Source of the DNA: Gemmatimonadota bacterium
Lineage (GTDB): Bacteria > Gemmatimonadota > Gemmatimonadetes > Longimicrobiales > Gaopeijiaceae
Assembly: GCA_022823365.1 (NCBI GenBank)
Contig: JAJDXG010000045.1
Coordinates: forward strand, 156,486-220,485
DNA length: 64,000 nucleotides
Direction of reading: 5' to 3'
Shown: in pieces, positions 17,484-24,505 of the stretch
Layout of the letters: each line of letters opens with the position of its first letter
How positions within the stretch are numbered: position 1 is the stretch's first letter
Made by a program: the position numbers and the translations under genes
The notes under the pieces: generated by a model
Databases searched by the model: none
Seen by the model: the letters and a program-made list of their open reading frames with translations, nothing else
Told to the model about the DNA's origin: nothing

Positions 17484-19780
17484 ATCCGCGGGGGCCCGGG
17501 GGCCTGTCCCGGGCCGTTTCTCCTCCGGGCATGGCTCGAGCAGCGTTTCGGGCCATGGCCGTGCTGGTGGGGGCGCTGCCGGCCGTCTTCCCTGCCCCCA
17601 CGCCCGCCGCCGCTCAGACCGGCATGCCCGAGGCGCGCGCGACCGCTACCCCCGTTCCCCGTCCCCCCACCATCGACGGGGTGCTGGACGAGCCCTTCTG
17701 GGCGATGATCGAGCCGGTCACCGACTTCCGCCAGCGCGACCCGGTGGACGGCGCGCCGGGCAGCGAACCCACCGAGGTGCGCATCGGCTACGACGCCAAC
17801 GCCCTCTACTTCGGCTTCGTCTTCCACGACTCCGAGCCCTCGCTCATCCGGCGCAGCATCCTGCACCGGGGCGGGCGCATCGACAAGGACGACCGCGTCA
17901 TCGTTGCGCTGGACACGTATCACGACCGCCGCAACGCCTACATCTTCGAGATCGGCGCGCTGGGGACGCAGGACGACGCCCTCATCTCCGACGAGAGCAT
18001 GACCCTGGACGACTGGAACTGGGACGGGGTCTTCACCAGCGAGACGCGCGTTACCGAGGATGGCTGGGTACTCGAGCTCGAGATCCCCTTCACCACCATC
18101 CGCTTCCCGGACGTGGCCGAGCCCACCATGGGCATCGCCTTCATGCGCTCGATCCGGCGCAAGAACGAGATCCTGCTCTGGCCGCACATCGGGCAGGAGT
18201 ACCGCTCCGGGATCTCGCAGGTGTCGCGCTACGCCACCCTTGAAGGGCTGAGCGGCCTCCGGCGCGGGCGCTACGCCGAGGTCAAGCCGTTCGCGACCGC
18301 CGGCACCCAGCGCATGGCCGGCGACGACAGCTTCGAGGGGCAGACCGACGTGGGCGTCGACGTCAAGTATTCCCTGACCTCGAACCTCACCTTCGACCTC
18401 ACCTGGAACACCGACTTCGCACAGGTGGAGTCCGACAACGTCCAGATCAACCTCACCCGCTTCGACCTCTTCTATCCCGAGAAGCGGGAGTTCTTCCTGG
18501 AGCGGGCCGGGCTCTTCCAGTTCGAGACGCCGCGGCAGACCGAGGTCTTCTTCAGCCGGCGGGTCGGGCTCCAGGGCGACATCGCGGGAGGGGGGAGGCT
18601 GACGGGGCAGGCGGGACCGTTGTCCATCGGGGCACTGGCTTTGCGCACGCGCGGGTATTCGGACGATGCGGTCGCGCTGCCGGCGGCCTGGAACTCGGTG
18701 GTGCGCCTCAAGACCGACCTGCGGCCCCGCACCACCCTGGGCGGGATCATCACCAGCCTTGATCACGAGAGCGGCTGGGACCGGTCGGCCGGGCTCGACT
18801 TCTCCAGCCGCTTCTGGAGCAGCAGCGCATTCAACCTGTGGGCGGCGCGGGTGTGGAATCCGGACTTCGCCCCCTCCGTGACGGAGGTTTCGGGATCACC
18901 CCGGGGCACGGTGTCGCCCGGATCCGCGGAGTTCCGGGAGGCAGGCAGCTCCAACGCCGCCGCCGCCGAGCTGGTGCTCCAGAACGACCTGTACGTCGCG
19001 GGCGTTTCGCGCCTGGTCATAGACGATGGCTTTCAGCCCGCTCTGGGCTTCGTCCCCCGGACCGACCAGGACCGGTGGCAGGGTCGGGTCGGGGTCACCC
19101 CCCGCTTCGAGTCCAGTACGTGGGCGCGCCAACTGATGCTCGACGTGAGCGGCCACCACATCCGCGGCCGAGACGGCGCCAAGCAGACGCATCAACTGCG
19201 GGCGGGCGCCGGCCTCAACTTCCAGACCGGCGAGTTCGCCAACATCGCCTTCAGCGAGCGCTTCGAGAGGCTGGAGTTCCCGGCGCGCATCAGCGGACGC
19301 CGTCTCGCGGCGGACGACTATCGCTTCCGGCGCCTCACCGCGAGCATGCGCACCAACGACAGCCGCACCTTCTCCGGGGCGCTGCAGGGATCGATCGGCG
19401 ACTTCTGGTCCGGGACGCGGACCGAGATCGGAGGCGGCGCCACCTGGATCACCGGCCCGCACCTCACCATCGGCGGCCGATACGCGTGGAACGGCGTTTC
19501 GCTACCGGTCGACGACGGGGATTTCTCGACCCACCTGGTGAGCGCAAACATCCAGGGCGCGGTCAGCCGCAAGCTCTTCGCCAACGCGCTGGTCCAGTGG
19601 GACAATCACTCCCGCGAACTGCAGGCCAACATCCGCATCGACTGGATCCACACCCCCGGCAGCGACCTCTTCGTGGTCATCGACACCGGCTACCTGACGG
19701 GCGACCTGCTCGACCCACGCGCGCCCCGCTGGCAGCGTCGCACGGGCGTGGTGAAGCTGACGTATCTGATGGCCTTCTGA
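17480..19780 (+). CDS. DUF5916 outer-membrane protein with N-terminal CBM9-like domain (paralogue 2)
   Basis: A 766-residue protein with a signal peptide (AVLVGALPAVFPAP ... AAAQ). Residues about 45-210 form a CBM9-like domain (IDGVLDEPFWAMIEPVTDF, ALYFGFVFHDSEPS, WVLELEIPFTTIRFPD). A DUF5916 barrel follows with LTRFDLFYPEKREFFLERAG, and the protein ends in a C-terminal Phe as many outer-membrane barrels do. It shares the same architecture and central motif as the 10109-12394 protein. The ATG overlaps the amidohydrolase stop, so it is coupled to that enzyme; an outer-membrane binding or import role for the same substrate is the natural inference. Confidence 0.87.
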   Translation: MNPRGPGGLSRAVSPPGMARAAFRAMAVLVGALPAVFPAPTPAAAQTGMPEARATATPVPRPPTIDGVLDEPFWAMIEPVTDFRQRDPVDGAPGSEPTEVRIGYDANALYFGFVFHDSEPSLIRRSILHRGGRIDKDDRVIVALDTYHDRRNAYIFEIGALGTQDDALISDESMTLDDWNWDGVFTSETRVTEDGWVLELEIPFTTIRFPDVAEPTMGIAFMRSIRRKNEILLWPHIGQEYRSGISQVSRYATLEGLSGLRRGRYAEVKPFATAGTQRMAGDDSFEGQTDVGVDVKYSLTSNLTFDLTWNTDFAQVESDNVQINLTRFDLFYPEKREFFLERAGLFQFETPRQTEVFFSRRVGLQGDIAGGGRLTGQAGPLSIGALALRTRGYSDDAVALPAAWNSVVRLKTDLRPRTTLGGIITSLDHESGWDRSAGLDFSSRFWSSSAFNLWAARVWNPDFAPSVTEVSGSPRGTVSPGSAEFREAGSSNAAAAELVLQNDLYVAGVSRLVIDDGFQPALGFVPRTDQDRWQGRVGVTPRFESSTWARQLMLDVSGHHIRGRDGAKQTHQLRAGAGLNFQTGEFANIAFSERFERLEFPARISGRRLAADDYRFRRLTASMRTNDSRTFSGALQGSIGDFWSGTRTEIGGGATWITGPHLTIGGRYAWNGVSLPVDDGDFSTHLVSANIQGAVSRKLFANALVQWDNHSRELQANIRIDWIHTPGSDLFVVIDTGYLTGDLLDPRAPRWQRRTGVVKLTYLMAF

Positions 19781-19801
19781 AGCCGTCACCAGGGAGGACC
19801 C

Positions 19802-20008
19802 ATGCAGACTCCGTACACGAACGAAACCGCGCTCGAACACGCACGCCGACTCGCCGAAGTCGTCGGGCTCGCCGAGAACCAACTGCCCACCACCGTCTTC
19901 GCCGACGTGCTGAACGGGCTCGCCGAGTGCGAGGCGATCCTGGCCGGGATGCCGCAGCAGGAAACGCCTCCCCCGGTCACGAAGCACGTGCCGGAGTGGC
20001 TGCCATGA
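19802..20008 (+). CDS. Small GatC/AtzG-like amidase partner (tentative)
   Basis: A 68-residue protein with no signal peptide. It is predicted mostly helical (EHARRLAEVVGL, FADVLNGLAECEAILAG), followed by a Pro-rich tail. Length, layout and position directly before an amidase gene match AtzG/GatC-type small subunits, which wrap around amidase-signature enzymes such as AtzE and GatA. A strong GGGAGGA precedes the ATG, and its stop overlaps the amidase ATG (ATGA), implying stoichiometric production. I recognise the pattern more than the sequence, so the family call is tentative. The amidase has a Tat signal while this protein has none, so it would need to travel with the enzyme to stay bound. 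Confidence 0.6.
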   Translation: MQTPYTNETALEHARRLAEVVGLAENQLPTTVFADVLNGLAECEAILAGMPQQETPPPVTKHVPEWLP

Positions 20009-21540
20009 GCGCCGCCGGCAGGACGGCGCTCACGCGCCGAAGCTTCGTGAAGGGTGCGGCCGCGGCCGCGGCTGCGCCGTGGGTGCCCATGTCGCGGCAG
20101 CCCCGTTGGACCATCCCGCCGGTCGAACCGCAGGACGTCCCGCTCTACGACCTGGAGGTGTGGCAGGCGGCCGATCTGATCCGCCGGCGAATCGTGTCTC
20201 CCGTCGAGCTGGCCGAGGCGACCCTTGAACGCATCGCGGAAACCGAGCCGCGCATCGAAACCTTCGTCAACCAGTACCCGGCCGACGAGATCATGGCCCA
20301 GGCGGAAGCCGCCGAGGACGAGATCGCCGCGGGGCGCTACCTCGGACCTCTGCACGGAATCACCGTGGGGCTGAAGGACATCTACCTCACGGAGGGCAAG
20401 GTCACCGAGGGGAACTCCGGTCTCTACACGGGCTTCACCCCCTCCTTCGACGCGACCTCCGTGGCAAGGCTCAAGGCCGCGGGAGCCGTCATCGTGGGCA
20501 AGGTGGGCACCGCCGAATTGGCCACTGCGGACCAATGGCCCGCAAGGAACCCCTGGGACTTCGATCGAGTTGCCGGCGGATCCAGCACGGGCTCCGCGAC
20601 GGGTGTGGCGGCGTCCCAGTTCATGGTGGGAATGGGCACCTGCACCGGCGGTTCAATCCGTGGCCCCGCCGCCAACTGCGGCATCACGGGGCTTAAGCCC
20701 ACCTACGGAGCCATCAGCCTGCACGGGGTCCTCCCCCTCGCGTGGTCCATGGACCACCCCGGCCCGATGGTGCACAGCGCCCGGGACGCGGCGCTGGTGC
20801 TGGACGCGGTGGGTGGCGAAGACCCGCTGGACCCGCACACCCGCAAGGTGGCCCGCTACCGGACCGCCGAGGCGCTCTTCCGGGAGCCCCGGCCCAACCC
20901 CCTCGAGCGCGTGGTGGTGGGCGTCCCCGCCGAAGACGACTTCCTCATGGGCGTGCCCAACGACGAGCAGCTGGGTGCTTTCGGGGAAGCGGTCGAGGTC
21001 ATGAGATCATTGGGGGCTACGGTCCGCACCGTGCGCACCAACGTGCTCTTCCCCGGACTCACGAGCCTGAGTTCATTCTACCTGATCATCCGAAGCGCGG
21101 AAGTGGGAGCGTATCAGCGGCACAACCTGCTCACCCAGCCCGAAAACATGTCCGAGGCCTACCGTTCGCGGGTGGCTTCGGGCGTGCTGATGCCGGGCCA
21201 CGCCTACGTACAGGCTCAGCGGGTGCGCCGGCACTGGCGCGACCGGTTCCTCACCGTCTTCGATGAATGCGACGTGCTCATTCACCCGGCGGACGACATC
21301 GCCGGACTGGTCGAGGGTGAGGATCCTCCGCGTCCCCGGGAGTCGACCGGGAGCAAGACCAATATGTGGAACCTGTCGGGAGCCCCGGCCGTCGCCATCC
21401 CCACCGGCTTCTCCGAGATGGAGGGAATGCCGCTGTCGATGCAGGTGGCGGCCGCTCCCGGGCGGGATGAGATTGCGCTCATCGTCGCGGACGCCTTCCA
21501 GCAGGTGACCGGGCACCACAGGGCGCGGCCGGCGTTGTAG
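20005..21540 (+). CDS. Tat-exported amidase-signature hydrolase
   Basis: A 511-residue amidase-signature enzyme. The N-terminus carries a twin-arginine signal (TRRSFVKG, Arg11-Arg12, then an Ala-rich core), so it should be exported folded. The catalytic triad is complete: Lys124 in VGLKDIY, the cis-Ser193 in GGSSTGSATG, and nucleophile Ser217 in TGGSIRGPA. The 24-residue Ser-Ser spacing matches the family. It hydrolyses a carboxamide; the substrate is unknown. It is the last gene of the 14693-21540 operon and is coupled to a small GatC/AtzG-like protein. The length is normal for the family. Confidence 0.9.
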   Translation: MSAAGRTALTRRSFVKGAAAAAAAPWVPMSRQPRWTIPPVEPQDVPLYDLEVWQAADLIRRRIVSPVELAEATLERIAETEPRIETFVNQYPADEIMAQAEAAEDEIAAGRYLGPLHGITVGLKDIYLTEGKVTEGNSGLYTGFTPSFDATSVARLKAAGAVIVGKVGTAELATADQWPARNPWDFDRVAGGSSTGSATGVAASQFMVGMGTCTGGSIRGPAANCGITGLKPTYGAISLHGVLPLAWSMDHPGPMVHSARDAALVLDAVGGEDPLDPHTRKVARYRTAEALFREPRPNPLERVVVGVPAEDDFLMGVPNDEQLGAFGEAVEVMRSLGATVRTVRTNVLFPGLTSLSSFYLIIRSAEVGAYQRHNLLTQPENMSEAYRSRVASGVLMPGHAYVQAQRVRRHWRDRFLTVFDECDVLIHPADDIAGLVEGEDPPRPRESTGSKTNMWNLSGAPAVAIPTGFSEMEGMPLSMQVAAAPGRDEIALIVADAFQQVTGHHRARPAL

Positions 21541-21620
21541 GAAGGTCCGTGCCGGCGGGTCAGGCGGCGCGGAGCGGGATCGGCGCTGTGCAGCTTCCGT
21601 GACGGCTCGAGGCCGCTGCT

Positions 21621-22205
21621 TCAGCCTGGTCTGCCCCAGGGCCGCACGAACGTCTCCGGCTCCACCCCCAGCCCGTCCGCCACCCGGGTGATGTAGTTGA
21701 AATACCCGATCACCTGGGTCGCGTCGTGGATCGCCCGGTCGTCGAAGCCATGGCTGCGCAACGCTTCCAGATCCTCCGCTCCCACTTCCGCCTGTCGCAG
21801 CGTGAGCTTCTCCGCATAGTCGCATAGCGCCCGGTCCGCCTCCGACAATCCCGCCTCGCGCCAGTCGCGGACGATGGCGTGCACGAAGGCATCGCGCTCG
21901 CCGTCGCTCTCGAACAGCTCCTCGATCTCTTCCCGGAGATCATGCGCGTGCGCCTGCTCTCAGTAGAAGCAGCCATTCACCTTGGAGGTGACCACGGCGA
22001 GCATCTCACGGCGCCAGCGGTTCAACGGCGAAGACCCGAACATGAGCGTGCGGTAGAACTGCATGGTGGTCTGCATGACCCGAGGGTTCAGGCTCATCAC
22101 CCGTACGATGTTCCAGATCCGGCCGGCCCGGTCCCGCGCCTCGCCGTACAGCCTGCGCAGGAGGCCGATGGCTTCGGATTCGGGTATCTCTCGTATGTGG
22201 GACAT
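21621..22205 (-). CDS. AhpD-like peroxidase-related selenoprotein (in-frame TGA read as selenocysteine)
   Basis: The full frame is 194 residues with one in-frame TGA at 21962-21960 (codon 82). Upstream sequence ends VVTSKVNGCFY; downstream sequence continues without a shift as EQAHAHDLREEIEELF and then typical AhpD/carboxymuconolactone-decarboxylase-fold helices (LSEADRALCDYAEKLT, DATQVIGYFNYITRVADGLGV). The TGA therefore replaces the second Cys of the redox motif NxCxYCxxxH, giving CFYU. CxxU forms of AhpD-like proteins are known from metagenomic selenoproteome surveys. A hairpin with a 6-bp perfect stem starts 18 bases after the TGA, in the range for a bacterial SECIS element. The ATG overlaps the hicB-like stop (TAATG). 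A stop or pseudogene is the alternative, but the frame and family similarity on both sides argue against it. Confidence 0.85.
21924..21941 (-). promoter_or_regulatory. SECIS-like hairpin for UGA recoding
   Basis: In the mRNA, GAUCUC (21941-21936) pairs perfectly with GAGAUC (21929-21924) around the 6-base loop CGGGAA. An adjacent U-G pair can extend the stem. The stem begins 18 bases, and the loop 24 bases, after the in-frame UGA, which is the distance seen for SelB-binding hairpins in bacteria. The GG in the loop is also typical. It encodes DLREEI in frame. Confidence 0.6.
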
Positions 22206-22372
22206 TACGGCCGGCAACCGTCTTCGAGCAGCATCGCAATGACTTCCCTCAGGTTTTCGGCAAGCTCGTCCAGGCTTCCGGCCTGTGAGTGCGCTCCCGG
22301 AAGTTCGGGAACATAGCCCACGAACAGGCCGGTCTCGCGGTCCTGCTCGACCACGGCGGTGAATCGTCTCAC
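22205..22372 (-). CDS. HicB-like small protein (no HicA partner)
   Basis: A 55-residue protein of the HicB/UPF0150 fold: VRRFTAVVEQDRETGLFVGY (residues 1-20) followed by VPELPGAHSQAGSLDELAENL, the partial RNase-H-like fold of HicB antitoxins. It lacks a C-terminal DNA-binding domain, and no hicA toxin gene lies on either side. The GTG start shares one base with the Omp85 gene stop (TAGTG), and its stop shares one base with the selenoprotein ATG (TAATG), so all three are translated as a coupled unit. The function may not be antitoxin activity. Confidence 0.78.
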   Translation of the reverse strand: MRRFTAVVEQDRETGLFVGYVPELPGAHSQAGSLDELAENLREVIAMLLEDGCRP

Positions 22373-24300
22373 TACCTCGAAACCCCTTCGAAGTTGGTGT
22401 TCACGCCCGAGCGCCGGCTGCGGACCATCTGTGCGTCGGCGAATCCGCGCACCAGGCCGATGAAGTCGCCGGCACTCGCGCGGAACATGGGCCCGCGTCC
22501 CGAGTCCGCGCCAACCGGCCAGGCCAGGTCGATGCGCGTGACGCGGCTCGAGCCCGCCGGGAATGCGAGACGCAACCCGGCGCCGACAGCCGTCTTCCAG
22601 CCGGTGTCCGTGCCGAAGGGAACATCGCCTGCCCAGGCCCGTCCGGCATCGGCGAAGAAGGTCATCCCCAGGTCGATCGAGGACGGAGCCGGCCACCCCA
22701 GATCCACGCGATTCTCGAAGGAAGCCACCATCCGGCGGCCCGCCGGGAAGTCCTCCTCCTTGTACCCGCGCACCACGTCCCGGCCTCCCAGAGTCAGCTG
22801 GAAGGGCGAGATCGTGTTCCAGCCGCCGGCTGCCGAGACCCGCGCAACCAGCGTCCTGGCGAATCCCACACCGGTCTGCCAGTAGGCAAGCAGGTCGGCC
22901 TCCGAGAAGATGTCCCTCCAGCGCCCATCCGCCTCGTCCTCGAACCGTACCCGCCGGGCTTCCGTGTCGGCATTCACCAGCAACACCGCCGATGCCGACC
23001 CAACGCCCCCGAAGAACGAGACGCGGCCCATGAAGTCGCTCGCGAGCGCGGCCAGCGACGTCTGCGATGACTCGTCCTCCCCCGACAGCCATCCTCCCAG
23101 CGGCAGCCGCGGCCCGAGCGTCAGCGAAAGATCGACGCCCTGCGGCACGCTCTGCTCCCCGCTCACCGCGTCCAGCCCGGTCCGGGTCTCGAAGCGCACC
23201 TTGCGCCTCGCAAGAAGCAGGTTGAAGCGGGTGAGCTCGTGGCCGCGCGTCTGGCCCGCGAGACGGGAGCCGATGCCCGGTTCGTCGTCGAGCAGGTTGC
23301 CGAAATCCAGGCCCCGAACGAGCGACACGGAGTCCGGATATTCGTCGAAGCGCAGTGTTTCGTGCGTGATGCCGAAACCGAGCAGGGTCAGATTCCCCGG
23401 CTCACCGAAGCGATACGCCTGCGTGGCTTCGATGCGCTCCGCGAGCTCCGGCAGGAGGGCATAGCTGTAGTCCAGCGAGGGATCGAGCACGTACGGAAAG
23501 AGCGACTCACGACGATGGAAGCGCAGGCGCCCCGCGAATCGCCCCACTTCTCCAACGAAAGGGTACACCAGCATCGCGTCCGTGAAGCCGCCCGAGCGCG
23601 TGCGGCCCACGTTGAGGCGCCCGTCCAGCCGCGTCCCGGCGAGGCGCGTGGAGTGCAGGGTGAGCCCTAAGTCGCGCCGCTCCTTGCGCTCCTGGTAGAA
23701 GGCGCCGATCAGGTTGCCCGAGCCCAGGAAGTTCTCCTCCACCACGCTCGCGCCCTCGAACTGCAGCCCGTCATCGACGGTCACGTCGATCTGGATCTTG
23801 GTGGTCCACTCGTCGCGCGTGGTCACCCGCACGTGGCGGGTGCCGTCGGGCTGGGGCTCGGCGACGATGTCCGCGGTAGCGATGAAGCCGAGTTCGCGCA
23901 GGATCCTCTCGGACTCCTCGAAGAGAAACGGGTCCGGGCAGTCCCCTTCGCCGAACAGCAGCTCGCCGGCGATGAATCCCTCCCGCGTGTCGACGTGCAT
24001 GAAGTTCGCGAGACCGCGCGTCCAGCGCAGGATGCGCGGTTGCGACGGAGGCCCAGGGTCGAAGATGGGCCGGCTTTCGATGATGATGCGCGAGACCGGT
24101 CCCGCCTCGCAGGCGACATCTTCACCGGGCAGCTGGGCGCGCGCCGGACTTGCCGCCCCGAGAACTCCCGTTAGAAGGACACCCGCGGACGCCAGGCAGC
24201 GGAGGCTGGCAACAGAGAGATCAGGCAAGGGACCGTGCAGAGAATGCGCTCGGAGGGAAGTTTGATCCGGGACCAGTCGGAGACGGACCCGAAAGCTCAT
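22372..24300 (-). CDS. Omp85/BamA-superfamily outer-membrane protein
   Basis: A protein of about 642 residues with a signal peptide ending near AASPARAQ. A POTRA-like segment follows (ILRELGFIATADIVAEPQP ... VRVTTRDEWTTKI), then a C-terminal surface-antigen barrel with family strands (GSGNLIGAFYQERKERRD, LTLGGRDVVRGYKEEDFPAG, LGMTFFADAGRAWAG, TAVGAGLRLAFP). The GRDVVRGY segment corresponds to the lid-loop RGY/RGF motif of Omp85 proteins. With one POTRA-like repeat and about 640 residues it is closer to TamA or patatin-type Omp85 proteins than to BamA. The ATG at 24300 has only a weak ribosome site; a TTG at 24321 is an alternative. Confidence 0.82.
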   Translation of the reverse strand: MSFRVRLRLVPDQTSLRAHSLHGPLPDLSVASLRCLASAGVLLTGVLGAASPARAQLPGEDVACEAGPVSRIIIESRPIFDPGPPSQPRILRWTRGLANFMHVDTREGFIAGELLFGEGDCPDPFLFEESERILRELGFIATADIVAEPQPDGTRHVRVTTRDEWTTKIQIDVTVDDGLQFEGASVVEENFLGSGNLIGAFYQERKERRDLGLTLHSTRLAGTRLDGRLNVGRTRSGGFTDAMLVYPFVGEVGRFAGRLRFHRRESLFPYVLDPSLDYSYALLPELAERIEATQAYRFGEPGNLTLLGFGITHETLRFDEYPDSVSLVRGLDFGNLLDDEPGIGSRLAGQTRGHELTRFNLLLARRKVRFETRTGLDAVSGEQSVPQGVDLSLTLGPRLPLGGWLSGEDESSQTSLAALASDFMGRVSFFGGVGSASAVLLVNADTEARRVRFEDEADGRWRDIFSEADLLAYWQTGVGFARTLVARVSAAGGWNTISPFQLTLGGRDVVRGYKEEDFPAGRRMVASFENRVDLGWPAPSSIDLGMTFFADAGRAWAGDVPFGTDTGWKTAVGAGLRLAFPAGSSRVTRIDLAWPVGADSGRGPMFRASAGDFIGLVRGFADAQMVRSRRSGVNTNFEGVSR

Positions 24301-24369
24301 CCGTCCGAACACCAGCCTCAAGTGCTAACGCCCGCGCGAGCGCGATGTTCCCGGCCGGCGGCACCCCCG

Positions 24370-24399
24370 TTGACCCTCGCCCGCTCTCTCGAATAAGAT
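24370..24399 (+). promoter_or_regulatory. Candidate promoter for pckA
   Basis: TTGACC (24370-24375), an 18-base spacer and TAAGAT (24394-24399) lie about 107 bases before the pckA ATG, within the divergent spacer between the Omp85 gene and pckA. The leader of roughly 100 bases is long enough for post-transcriptional control, but I see no known riboswitch. Confidence 0.45.
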
Positions 24400-24505
24400 T
24401 GGAACCGTTGTCTCCTCCGCGCGGCGTCGTGATTCGAGAGGCCCGCGGAGGATCGTGTCTTGGGCCGCTGATCTCTTCCATCCAGCCCGGAGTTCCCCGG
24501 ATCTC

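Noticed and set aside
21621-22205. Pseudogene caused by a nonsense mutation in the AhpD-like gene
   Set aside because: A random nonsense change would be unlikely to fall precisely on the catalytic Cys position, remain in frame with intact sequence after it, and be followed by a hairpin at SECIS distance.
22205-22372. HicAB toxin-antitoxin system
   Set aside because: No hicA-like gene is on either side; both neighbours are identified as other proteins.
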